From Rhodothermus bifroesti (lineage in GTDB: Bacteria > Bacteroidota > Rhodothermia > Rhodothermales > Rhodothermaceae): a DNA stretch of 64,000 nt. Every line of letters begins with the position of its first letter. Position 1 is the first letter of the stretch. A program made the position numbers and the translations under genes. The stretch covers positions 186,001 to 250,000 of the forward strand of contig NZ_JAGKTL010000005.1 in assembly GCF_017908595.1 (NCBI RefSeq). The letters are read 5' to 3'. The notes under the pieces are model-generated. The model made no database searches, was not told the origin of the DNA, and saw only the letters and a program-made list of their open reading frames with translations. Below, in pieces: positions 46,550-54,676 of the stretch.

Positions 46550-46563
46550 CCCAAAGCTTTGGG
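46550..46563. promoter_or_regulatory. 14-base perfect palindrome between divergent rlmN and amidohydrolase genes
   Basis: CCCAAAGCTTTGGG is self-complementary and sits 46 bases before the amidohydrolase ATG and 74 bases from the rlmN start. It may be an operator; no regulator is indicated and chance is possible. Confidence 0.35.
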
Positions 46564-46608
46564 TATCGTATTCTTAAAAGGTGCGCTCAACCAATCGGGA
46601 GGCTGGTC

Positions 46609-47931
46609 ATGCAAGCGCTTAGGCTGATAGGTGTCTCGATGCTGGCTGTGCTGGCTTGTCAAGCGCAGCCAGCGCCGGAGTCGGCAGTGGCATTTGTCGG
46701 TGTGAACGTGCTGCCGATGGATCGGGATACGGTGCTGGTTAACCAGACGGTACTCGTTCGTGGTACGCGAATCGTTGCGGTGGGTCCTGCCGAGGCTATA
46801 ACGATTCCCGACGGGGCGCAGCGCATTGAGGCTGCGGGTCGCTACCTGATGCCAGGCATGGCTGAGATGCATGGACATGTGCCTGGGGGTAACGCTTCGC
46901 CGCAGTACATCGAGGATGTGCTGTGGCTCTACGTGGCCAATGGCATTACCACAGTGCGGGGTATGCTGGGGGATCCTGCGCAACTAGTGCTTCGGGAGCG
47001 GATTCATCGTGGTGAGCTTGTGGGACCTACGCTTTACCTGGCGGGTCCTCCTTTTAGCGGCGGCTCGGTCACCTCGCCTGAGCAGGCCGTCGAAAGGGTA
47101 CGCCAGCAAAAAGCAGAAGGGTGGGATTTGCTGAAAGTATTGCCTGGGCTGAGCCGGGAAGTCTACGATGCCATGGCACGCACGGCCCATGAAGTAGGGA
47201 TCCGCTTTGCCGGTCACGTGCCCGAAAGCGTCGGGCTTCGGCATGCCTTGGAGATGGGGCAAGAGACGTTCGATCACTTGGATGGCTTTATAGCCTACCT
47301 GGATGCCTTCGACAAGCCTATCGACGAAGCCCGCCTGGCCGAAGTTGTCCGGCTCACCCGTGAAGCGCAGGCTTGGGTGGTGCCCACGATGGCGCTGTGG
47401 GAAGTGCTTATGGGCGTTCTGGATCTGGAGACGGTTCAGGGGTATGAAGAACTACGCTATATGCCGGCGGAGATTGTCGACCAGTGGGTAGAGGCTCACC
47501 AGCGCCGCTTGACCAATCCGCAGCTTAACCGCGAAGCAGCGCGGCAGCATATTGCTAACCGTATGCGGCTGCTCAAGGCATTGGCCGACGGTGGGGTTGG
47601 GATTTTGTTTGGCACAGATTCGCCGCAACAGTTCAGCGTGCCAGGTTTTTCAACATATCGAGAAATAGAGCGCATGCAAGCTGCTGGCCTGAGGCCTTAC
47701 GAGATTTTGCGCTCGGCTACGTATAACGTTGGACGTTACTTCCAGCGGCAGGACAGCTTTGGGGCTGTGGCTATCGGGCACCGGGCCGATTTGATCTTGC
47801 TGGAGGGGAATCCGCTGGAGGATTTAGGCCATCTGCGGCGCCGGCTGGGGGTGATGCTGCGCGGTCGCTGGTTTCCAGCAGATCAACTCCAGGCAAGGTT
47901 AGAAGCAATTGCTGCCCGGTATGCCCGGTGA
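46609..47931 (+). CDS. Amidohydrolase-family lipoprotein (imidazolonepropionase-like)
   Basis: The 440-residue lipoprotein has lipobox AVLAC (Cys17). The amidohydrolase barrel has the N-terminal metal motif HGH (His88, His90), FAGHVPES and TFDHLDGF histidines, and GTDSPQQFSVPG with the catalytic Asp. The small beta-domain (VNVLPMDRDTVLVNQTVLVRG, HRADLILLEGNPLEDL) is characteristic. Related secreted proteins hydrolyse dipeptides or amides such as Xaa-Pro or organophosphate-like compounds; the substrate is not evident. It is an isolated transcription unit between the palindrome at 46550 and the terminator at 47968. Confidence 0.9.
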   Translation: MQALRLIGVSMLAVLACQAQPAPESAVAFVGVNVLPMDRDTVLVNQTVLVRGTRIVAVGPAEAITIPDGAQRIEAAGRYLMPGMAEMHGHVPGGNASPQYIEDVLWLYVANGITTVRGMLGDPAQLVLRERIHRGELVGPTLYLAGPPFSGGSVTSPEQAVERVRQQKAEGWDLLKVLPGLSREVYDAMARTAHEVGIRFAGHVPESVGLRHALEMGQETFDHLDGFIAYLDAFDKPIDEARLAEVVRLTREAQAWVVPTMALWEVLMGVLDLETVQGYEELRYMPAEIVDQWVEAHQRRLTNPQLNREAARQHIANRMRLLKALADGGVGILFGTDSPQQFSVPGFSTYREIERMQAAGLRPYEILRSATYNVGRYFQRQDSFGAVAIGHRADLILLEGNPLEDLGHLRRRLGVMLRGRWFPADQLQARLEAIAARYAR

Positions 47932-47945
47932 GTGATGTCAACGCC

Positions 47946-47963
47946 AGCAGCGCTAGCGCTGCT
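47946..47963. repeat. 18-base palindrome before terminator
   Basis: AGCAGCGCTAGCGCTGCT is fully self-complementary and lies 15 bases after the amidohydrolase stop. A related GCTAGCGCTG core occurs near 18439. Possible REP-like or protein-binding site, or simply part of the 3' structure. Confidence 0.4.
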
Positions 47964-47967
47964 CTGT

Positions 47968-47995
47968 AAAAAGCCCCCAGAGGGGGCTTTTTTTT
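47968..47995 (+). terminator. Rho-independent terminator after amidohydrolase gene
   Basis: AAAAAGCCCCC/GGGGGCTTTTT arms with an AGA loop and a T-run. It separates the amidohydrolase gene from the polysaccharide cluster. Confidence 0.93.
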
Positions 47996-48081
47996 ATGGA
48001 ACCGAAAGTCCTACTTTAAAAGTATCTGGGCCTGGTTTTTGTTGGTGCTGCTATTAAGCAATCTTGGTGCACTGGTCAGAG

Positions 48082-49293
48082 ATGAATCCTACCGACACTT
48101 CAGAGCGCGCTGCAGCCGGTTCGTCTGCTTCCCCACCGCCGGGTTGGGTACCGTACTATGCTTCTGCAGAAGCGGATGAAATTTCCCTTTTGGATTTGGG
48201 TGTGGCCATTGCCCGTCAACGGCGCGTGATCGTAGTCAGCGTGCTGGCTGCGCTGGTGCTGGGTGTAGTAGTGGCCCTGCTTATGCCAAGGTCCTACGTG
48301 GCCGAGGCCAAGCTAGCTCCTAGCACGTCGCCAAGTAGTAGCGGTGCCCTTTCGGCATTGCGCTCGTTTGGATTGTCGATAGGAGGTGAGGAGGTTGTTA
48401 GTCCTAGCGTCTATCCCGACATTGTTCAGAGTCCGGATTTTTTGCTGGCGTTGGCGCGCGACACGTTCTACATTGCCGAAGAAGGCCGGCGCATGACGCT
48501 AGTGGAATACTACGGGAAGGAATCCTGGTTGGCTTACCTTAATCCGCTACGCTGGTTGCGGGGTAGCGCTAGAGCACCTGTGCAAGACCTGTACTCGGGT
48601 GTGATTGTTCTGCCCACCGAGGAGGAATATGCGGCGATTCGGGAGCTTCGTAGCGTTCTTAGCGCTTCCCAGAAAACAGGAGGGGGGTTGCTGCGGGATA
48701 TGCCGGGAGTGATTGTGTTGCGTGCTGAAAGCAAGGACCCTTACCTTTCGGCTGCATTGGTGGAGCGGGCTATTTGGCATTTGCAGGCTGCGGTCAACCG
48801 GATTAAGACGGAGAAGGCGCGGCAGGATTTGCGTTTTTTGGAGCAGAAGTTTGCCCAAGTAGAAGCTGAGCTGCGGCAGGCTGAAAACGAGCTCGCGCGC
48901 TTTTTGGATGCCAACCGCAATCCGCAAACAGCCCAGCTGCGGGCCGAGATGGAGCGGTTGCAACGGCAGTTGAGCTTTAAGGAGCAGCTTTACCGAGAGC
49001 TGCAGATTCAGAAGACGCAAGCCGAGATTCAAGTGCAAAAAGAAGCTCCGGTGTTGAGTATTGTGCAGCCGCCCGTGCCTCCCAATGAGCCTTCGGGGAT
49101 GAGTCGTAAAGTAATTGTATTTTTGTTTTTGTTCTTGGGAGTATTTTTGGGCTTGGGCTTAGCCCTAGTGCGGCACTGGCTGTCGCGTGCGCCTGCAGAC
49201 CGCGAGGCGCAGCAGAAGGTTGAGGAAGTGCAGGCGCTGTTTAAGCCCTCAACCTGGTGGGGAGAGTTTAAGGCCCTATGGCAGCGGTCGTAG
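48082..49293 (+). CDS. Wzz-like chain-length determinant protein
   Basis: The 403-residue protein has one membrane helix near residues 50-70 (VIVVSVLAALVLGVVVALLM), a periplasmic part with a coiled-coil region (FLEQKFAQVEAELRQAENEL) and a second helix near 335-360 before a short basic tail: the classic Wzz/GNVR layout. The ATG at 48082 is chosen over an in-frame TTG at 48064. Such proteins set the modal length of Wzy-polymerised polysaccharide. There is no tyrosine-kinase domain. It starts the EPS/O-antigen cluster and fits the Wzx/Wzy genes that follow. Confidence 0.87.
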   Translation: MNPTDTSERAAAGSSASPPPGWVPYYASAEADEISLLDLGVAIARQRRVIVVSVLAALVLGVVVALLMPRSYVAEAKLAPSTSPSSSGALSALRSFGLSIGGEEVVSPSVYPDIVQSPDFLLALARDTFYIAEEGRRMTLVEYYGKESWLAYLNPLRWLRGSARAPVQDLYSGVIVLPTEEEYAAIRELRSVLSASQKTGGGLLRDMPGVIVLRAESKDPYLSAALVERAIWHLQAAVNRIKTEKARQDLRFLEQKFAQVEAELRQAENELARFLDANRNPQTAQLRAEMERLQRQLSFKEQLYRELQIQKTQAEIQVQKEAPVLSIVQPPVPPNEPSGMSRKVIVFLFLFLGVFLGLGLALVRHWLSRAPADREAQQKVEEVQALFKPSTWWGEFKALWQRS

Positions 49294-49411
49294 TTGCCAG
49301 CCGGGTTACATCAAACCTTCAAAAGAATCTAGGGCTAGGGGATATAATTTTGGAGCTGAATTTGTGCAAATCGCAGCGCTGAAAGCGCGGTAGCGGACAG
49401 AGGCCAATAAA

Positions 49412-50762
49412 ATGGGTTCAGGTTCTCCAGAGATATTTTCTGAAATCACCTCGCCTCCTGATCAGAATGGCAAGGCAGCGCCTTCACGTCTTGTTTCTGT
49501 TTTCGGTTGGGCCCGCAAGGGATTTTGGGCGGTGCTGGATCAGGGTCTTTTTGCCGGTAGCAACTTCCTGGCTAGCGTGCTTCTGGCGCGGTGGCTGGAG
49601 CCTGCTAGCTACGGCGCTTTTTCTGTGGCGTTCTCCATTTTTCTCCTGCTCGGCACCCTGCACACCGCCCTGTGGACCGAGCCCATGCTGGTGTATGGCT
49701 CAGGCAAGTTTCGGGAAGCCTTTTTGGGGTATCAACGGGTACTTATCGGCTACCATTGGCGCTTCGGGGTTTTCGCAGGAGTAGCTTTTGCCCTTGCTTC
49801 GGCGGGTTCTTGGGCTGGGGGGCAACGCGAGATGGCCCTGAGCCTCCTGGGCTTGGCGTTTGCTGCGCCCATGGTCCTTTACCTGTGGCTTGTTCGGCGA
49901 GGAGCCTATGCCCTTCTGGAGCCCAGGGTGGCAGTTTACGGTGGTGCTTTTTATTTAGCGTTGTACCTGGGGGCTGCGTGGGTTCTTCTAAAGGTGGGCT
50001 TATTGAATGAAGCTACTGCGTTATTGAGCATGGCGGCGGCAGCTTTTTTGGCGGCGGAGGTGGTGCGTTTCAGACCAAGGGTTGGCTCTACCCATCCGGT
50101 AGAGCCAGGCCAGGTTCGGTCTCTCCACTGGAACTACAGCCGCTGGGCTCTCTTGGCTGGAGGTCTTTCCTGGGTGCCAGGAAACATTTACTACCTGGCC
50201 CTGCCTGCTTTCCACGGTCTGGAGGCAGCTGCGCAGCTAAAAGCCTTGATGAACCTTCTTATGCCCATTCTGCACTTTAACGGAGCGTTGGCCCAGCGCC
50301 CTAGTACCTGGGATGGTGCGGGCTCGGGCAATGGGTGGTCTTGGGCACTTTATCAAAACCAGCCTGGTAGCTTCCCTGGGCTTTACCTTGGTGTACTTTG
50401 TACTCCTATTGGGATTAGGCGGGGATTTAATGCGCTGGCTTTATGGGGAGAGGTACCTTCAAGCCTCGGTTTGGCTTCCCTGGCTTAGTTTCCTGCCGAT
50501 GCTTACTGCTGTCACCTCGATGGCGGGTTCCGTGCCCCGAGCATTGGAGCGGCCACAAGCGGTGGCCACGGTTTATGCGATGCTGGCAGGCTTTTCGGCC
50601 ACAGTGGGGATAGCCCTTGTGTGGATCCACGGCCTCAGGGGGGCTGTTGAGGCTCTTTTACTGGTGAACGTTTTTAGTGCATTCGCCTTCTGGTTAGCCA
50701 AAGGAAGGAATTGTGAGTATGCGCATCGCGCACGTGCTGCTCGGCCGCTGCAACCCCGATAG
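49412..50762 (+). pseudogene. Frameshifted polysaccharide flippase (Wzx-like)
   Basis: The first frame, from 49412, reads as the N-terminal 295 or so residues of a Wzx/MATE-like flippase (FWAVLDQGLFAGSNFLASVLLARWL region, repeated hydrophobic helices). After the codons for HFNGALAQ near 50290 its sequence turns non-hydrophobic and ends at 50488. The other frame continues the protein from about 50297 (ALVPGMVRARAMGGLGHF) through more helices to 50762. A single-base change near 50290-50300 explains both. It may be a genuine pseudogene, since a second intact flippase lies at 57161, or a sequencing error. An intact copy would start at the ATG at 49412. Confidence 0.85.
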
Positions 50763-50820
50763 CGCTAACGGGGTGGACAAGACCGTCTACCCATTGGCCC
50801 GCCACCAGGCGCTCTTGGAG
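50719..50820 (+). pseudogene. N-terminal remnant of a GT4-type glycosyltransferase
   Basis: MRIAHVLLGRCNPDSANGVD, followed by KTVYPLARHQALLE, is the standard first 34 residues of a GT4 glycosyltransferase, starting with an SD-like AGGAAGGA upstream. The similarity stops at about 50820, and the open frame continues to 51138 with sequence that does not look like a glycosyltransferase. The start overlaps the end of the broken flippase by 44 bases. A deletion or replacement of the rest of the gene is inferred. Confidence 0.65.
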
Positions 50821-51125
50821 GTGTGGGATGAGATCAAGGCCTACATTCAAGCACAGACAGGCCGGTCCCCCAAAGCTCTGACCCACCACGACCAAGGGCG
50901 AGCAAGGGAACGCAACCTGATGGCTGACCCCGAGCCGCGAGTGGGTAGCGTGGTTGCTCCTTGTAGATGGATAACGGGTTTCCGGAACATGTTCCCTACG
51001 GGAAGCAGCCAGCCTGAGAGGCCGCAGGAGAACGCGGTGGTGAAGTCTCTATTCAAGGCAAGGGGAGAACCGGATTTTCTTGGGGTGCGCGGTGATTACA
51101 GAAGATTAAGTGGGGTGATAGCGGT
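50821..51125. other. Unassigned 305-base stretch between remnant and kinase-like gene
   Basis: No recognisable protein is read in any frame. The frame open across it gives low-quality sequence rich in Arg/Pro. Several short inverted repeats are visible: AGAG/CTCT enclosing GCCGC/GCGGT near 51026-51053, GGAACATGTTCC near 50985, and CAAGGGAAC...GGTTGCTCC (imperfect). Could be recombination debris or a structured RNA. Confidence 0.5.
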
Positions 51126-52403
51126 ATGGATTTTCTGAATAATCTGCAGTACTGCGTTCTCCACGGCTGGCATGGGCTGCCCGAGTATCTTCCCTCGGAC
51201 TTGGACATCGTTGTGGCTCCGGAGTACCTGCCGGGGCTCGAAGAGAACCTGCTTTATACTCCAGGAGCTAAGTTGGTGAATCTGCTGCAACACGAGAGCA
51301 CTTGTTACTACTTCATTGTCGCGTCGGAGACGAGTGAAGGGATGCGCTTTATACCGGTGGATGCGGCGACGGATTACCGAAGGGATGGGAGGATTTGGTT
51401 TACTGCGGAGGAACTCCTTGAAGGTAGGCGGGCATGGAATGGCTTCTGGGTGGCAGCACTGGAGGTGGAGTTCAAGTATCTGCTGGTGAAGAAGATTCTG
51501 AAGCAGGGAGTGCCCGAACATGCCCAGGCACGTCTTCAAGAACTCGCTGGTCTCTTAGGCTCGCTGGCGGATCAGGAGGCGCAGCGTCTTTTGGGTCGTC
51601 AATGGGGGAGTAAAGTCATCGGCTGGATTCGGGATGGAAAGTGGTCGGAGATAGAGGCTCATCTGCCAAAGCTGAAGCAGGTTCTTAAGTGGGAAAAGTT
51701 GAGGCGGGAACCCCTCAATGCGTTCCGTTACTGGCTCCCCGAACTCGCCCGCGTTTGGCGGCGGTGGCGACAACCTACCGGGCTCTTTGTAGCCGTGCTG
51801 GGGCCTGACGGGGCAGGGAAGAGTACGCTCATCGAGGGTCTCCTCAAGGAAGTGGCGGGAGCGTTCCGTCGGACAGCGCGGTTTCATCTGATGCCTGCGT
51901 TGCTGCGGAAACAAGGTGACGGCGGTCCTGTCACCGATCCACATGGCAAACCGCCACGCTCCTGGTTTGGCTCACTGCTCAAGCTGGCCTATTACTGGCT
52001 GGACTACACCTTGGGCTACTGGCTTAAGATTCGGCCCTTATTGGTTCGCTCTACCTTGGTACTTTTTGACCGCTACTACGATGACCTGCTCATCGATCCC
52101 AGGCGTTACCGCTACGGCGGTCCGGTATGGCTTGCTCGGCTTTTGGGGCACTTCATTCCGAGACCGGACCTCTTCATCGTCCTGGACCTCCCCGCTGAAG
52201 TAGCGCACGCCCGTAAGCCGGAGGTATCCATTGAGGAAGCCCAGCGCCTCAGGCAGAGGTACCTGGAGTTTGCGCGATCGCAGCCCAATGCATATGTCCT
52301 GGACGCAAGCCATTCTCCTGCGGAGGTGGTGGCGGAGGCACAGCGGCTTATTCTGGAATACTTGGCTGCCCGCACGGCAAAAAGGCTTAAAGGTATCCGA
52401 TGA
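51126..52403 (+). CDS. Nucleotidyltransferase-like + thymidylate kinase-like fusion
   Basis: The 425-residue protein begins YCVLHGWHGLPEYLPSDLDIVV near residues 9-30, resembling nucleotidyltransferase-fold proteins (LPSD.D). The C-terminal half has a P-loop GPDGAGKS at 226-233 and a kinase-type DRYYDDLL segment (VLFDRYYDDLLIDPRRYRY). Such proteins recur in polysaccharide clusters, usually next to an aminoglycoside phosphotransferase-like gene, as here. They probably phosphorylate or modify a sugar or lipid rather than dTMP. It overlaps the next gene by four bases. The N-terminus may be shortened, since the gene follows directly the unassigned stretch. Confidence 0.8.
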   Translation: MDFLNNLQYCVLHGWHGLPEYLPSDLDIVVAPEYLPGLEENLLYTPGAKLVNLLQHESTCYYFIVASETSEGMRFIPVDAATDYRRDGRIWFTAEELLEGRRAWNGFWVAALEVEFKYLLVKKILKQGVPEHAQARLQELAGLLGSLADQEAQRLLGRQWGSKVIGWIRDGKWSEIEAHLPKLKQVLKWEKLRREPLNAFRYWLPELARVWRRWRQPTGLFVAVLGPDGAGKSTLIEGLLKEVAGAFRRTARFHLMPALLRKQGDGGPVTDPHGKPPRSWFGSLLKLAYYWLDYTLGYWLKIRPLLVRSTLVLFDRYYDDLLIDPRRYRYGGPVWLARLLGHFIPRPDLFIVLDLPAEVAHARKPEVSIEEAQRLRQRYLEFARSQPNAYVLDASHSPAEVVAEAQRLILEYLAARTAKRLKGIR

Positions 52404-53437
52404 TGGACGGGCTTGCGTTCTTTCCGGAAGATACGCCTGTTGTCGCTCTGCCCAATTGGAATGCACCGCGCTTGTACGTGGCTGCTTGGAATCTGGTTCA
52501 ACGTTGGTCTGCCAGCGCTTTGTTTCCTGCCTTTCGCAGGGTGGCTCGGTTCCGGAGAATGCTTTTGCGCCTCCAGGGTACGTTCGTTCCTTCGGTGCGG
52601 AGGGCCCGTGCCGGATGGATTTTGGAGAAATTTTTGCAAATGGCTAGCCATCCTGACCTGGTGCCGTGGGCGGTCCTCGTGGGTACGCCGGGTCCTACGC
52701 AAAAACTCACGGTGCAGCTCCGTGGGAGGGAGGGTGAAGTAGTAGCCTATCTGAAATATGGCGAAACAGAATTTGCTAAAAAGCGCTTAGCAAATGAGTG
52801 GAAGGTACTGCAAGGCCTGCCGCCGGGCTTTTCTCCGAGGCCGATAGCCTTTGGGCCTATCGGACCGGGAGTAGGGATACTGGTCTCGGCCTTGCCGGGC
52901 ATTCCGTTGGTCGCTAATCCAGTTCCCCCAGCGATGGTGAGGGCTTACCTCCACGCTATCCAGGACATGCCGGGTTTGCAGGTGGAGGTGGACGAACACC
53001 CATGGGTGCAAGCTTTGGTCAAGGCCAATCCTGCATTGGAGATCGCAGTTGCGAATCTTGCTAAGAGATCCTGGAAGGTTGTTCCCTACCACGGAGATTT
53101 TGCGCCATGGAACCTGGTGCAAAGCAAAGGCAAGGTGATGGCCTGTGACTGGGAATATGGCGAACTGCAGGGTTTTCCTGCAGCGGATCTGGTCTACTAT
53201 GTTTTGCAAACAGGGGTGCTTCTGAAGCGATGGAGTCCAGAGCGGGCTGTGCAGCATGCCATACGGGTTCTATCAGATGGAACGTGGCCGGGTTTGAGTC
53301 CTTTAGAAGCGGGGGCACTGGTCCGCTTAGTGGCCTATGATGCCTACACGAAAGCGCTTGAGGATGGGCATTCTCCAGAGACTCCGCTTCAGCGATGGAG
53401 GAAATACGTATGGGAAAGTCGGTGGCGCGCCGTTTAA
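52400..53437 (+). CDS. Aminoglycoside phosphotransferase-like kinase
   Basis: The 345-residue protein has the APH/choline-kinase catalytic loop HGDFAPWN at 231-238 and the metal-site Asp at about 250 (CDWEYG), with a Lys/Glu-containing N-lobe (LKYGETEFAKKRLANEW). Substrate is probably a sugar or lipid intermediate of polysaccharide synthesis. It is coupled to the preceding kinase-like gene (ATGATG overlapping TGA). An antibiotic-resistance role is unlikely given the context. Its last codons overlap the SD of the next gene. Confidence 0.82.
   Translation: MMDGLAFFPEDTPVVALPNWNAPRLYVAAWNLVQRWSASALFPAFRRVARFRRMLLRLQGTFVPSVRRARAGWILEKFLQMASHPDLVPWAVLVGTPGPTQKLTVQLRGREGEVVAYLKYGETEFAKKRLANEWKVLQGLPPGFSPRPIAFGPIGPGVGILVSALPGIPLVANPVPPAMVRAYLHAIQDMPGLQVEVDEHPWVQALVKANPALEIAVANLAKRSWKVVPYHGDFAPWNLVQSKGKVMACDWEYGELQGFPAADLVYYVLQTGVLLKRWSPERAVQHAIRVLSDGTWPGLSPLEAGALVRLVAYDAYTKALEDGHSPETPLQRWRKYVWESRWRAV
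53397..53402 (+). promoter_or_regulatory. Shine-Dalgarno GGAGGA deciding the GT start at 53410
   Basis: GGAGGA lies seven bases before the ATG at 53410, while the upstream in-frame ATG at 53395 lies just in front of the SD and could not use it. The site is inside the preceding gene's last codons. Confidence 0.65.
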
Positions 53438-54663
53438 AGATTCTTGTGAGTGCCTACGCCTGCGAGCCTGGCAGGGGTTCCGAGCCCGGAGTGGGCTGGA
53501 ACTTGGCCCGCCACCTGGCCGAGCACCACGAGGTCTGGGTTCTCACCCGGGCCAACAATCGCCCAGCCATTGAGGCGGAATTGGCGCAAAGACCTGTTCC
53601 GAACCTCCACTTCGTCTACCACGATCTGCCTCCATGGGCCCGGTTCTGGAAACGTGGGCAGCGGGGTGTGCAGCTGTACTATTACCTGTGGCAACTCACA
53701 GCCATCTCCGTGGTACGGCGGTTGCACCGAGAGGTGGGCTTTGACGTAGCCCACCATGTTACCTTTGTGAAGTACTGGGCACCGAGTGCCTTGGCCTTCC
53801 TGGACGGGGTGCCTTTCGTATGGGGCCCGGTGGGTGGGGGGGAGTCCGCGCCTCTGGCTTTCTGGCGTACTTTTGGGTTGAGGGGTATTGCTTACGAGGT
53901 TGCTCGCACAGCGGCCCGTTTCCTAGCCGAATGGGACCCCCTGGTTCGCTTCACCGCCCGCCGGGCGAGCCGAGCCCTGGCCACCACGCCAGAGACCAGG
54001 GCTCGGCTCAAGCGCCTGGGAGTGAAGCATGTGGAGGTCCTGAGCGAGGCAGCCTTACCGGAGGAAGAGATGGAGGTGCTTGGGCGCATTCCACCCCCGC
54101 CACCAGGGCCTGTGCGCTTTCTCAGCATTGGGCGTCTGTTGCACTGGAAGGGGGTTTACCTGGGCCTGGAAGCCTTTGCCCGAAGTGAGCTCAAGGAGGC
54201 AGAGTATTGGATCGTAGGGGACGGCCCTGAGCGAAGGCGCCTCGAAGCTCTTGCCCGAAAGCTGGGTGTGGCGGACCGGGTGCGCTTCTTCGGACGGCTT
54301 CCCCGGCCGCAGGTGCTGGAACTCCTTTCCCAGGTGCACGTCCTTGTCCATCCCAGCCTGCATGACTCTGGTGGTTGGGTGTGCCTAGAGGCCATGGCGG
54401 CGGGTAGACCGGTGATTTGCCTGGACTTGGGCGGGCCCGCAGTGCAGGTGGCGGAAGAAACGGGTTTTAAGATTCCGGCCCGCAGGTCGGAGCAGGCGGT
54501 TGAAGAGATGGCGGAGACGATGTGGAGACTAGCAAAAGATTCTGACCTGCACCGCGCAAAGGGCGAAGCAGCCCGCCGGAGAGTGCAGGAGGTTTTCAAA
54601 TGGAGGCAGCGAGCCTCTCAAATCGCTAAATTGTACCTATCTCATTTTGGGGAAAGTGATTAA
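53410..54663 (+). CDS. GT4-family glycosyltransferase (1)
   Basis: The 417-residue protein has GT-B fold features: ILVSAYACEPGRGSEPGVGW, a middle region FLSIGRLLHWKGVYLGLEAF and the donor site segment VLVHPSLHDSGGWVCLEAMAAGRPVICLD, with the EX7E-type acidic residues. It transfers a sugar from a nucleotide donor onto a growing lipid-linked oligosaccharide at the cytoplasmic membrane face. Start at 53410 supported by the SD. Composition is GC-rich with many G/C-ending codons, unlike the following Wzy gene. Confidence 0.88.
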   Translation: MGKSVARRLKILVSAYACEPGRGSEPGVGWNLARHLAEHHEVWVLTRANNRPAIEAELAQRPVPNLHFVYHDLPPWARFWKRGQRGVQLYYYLWQLTAISVVRRLHREVGFDVAHHVTFVKYWAPSALAFLDGVPFVWGPVGGGESAPLAFWRTFGLRGIAYEVARTAARFLAEWDPLVRFTARRASRALATTPETRARLKRLGVKHVEVLSEAALPEEEMEVLGRIPPPPPGPVRFLSIGRLLHWKGVYLGLEAFARSELKEAEYWIVGDGPERRRLEALARKLGVADRVRFFGRLPRPQVLELLSQVHVLVHPSLHDSGGWVCLEAMAAGRPVICLDLGGPAVQVAEETGFKIPARRSEQAVEEMAETMWRLAKDSDLHRAKGEAARRRVQEVFKWRQRASQIAKLYLSHFGESD

Positions 54664-54676
54664 GGAAAGTAAATCA

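Noticed and set aside
50821-51125. Group II intron
   Set aside because: GTGTGGG near the left edge resembles an intron 5' end, but no domain V-like hairpin and no reverse transcriptase were recognised.
51801-51824. Thymidylate kinase for DNA synthesis
   Set aside because: P-loop is present, but fusion to a nucleotidyltransferase-like part and the EPS context argue against a housekeeping dTMP kinase.
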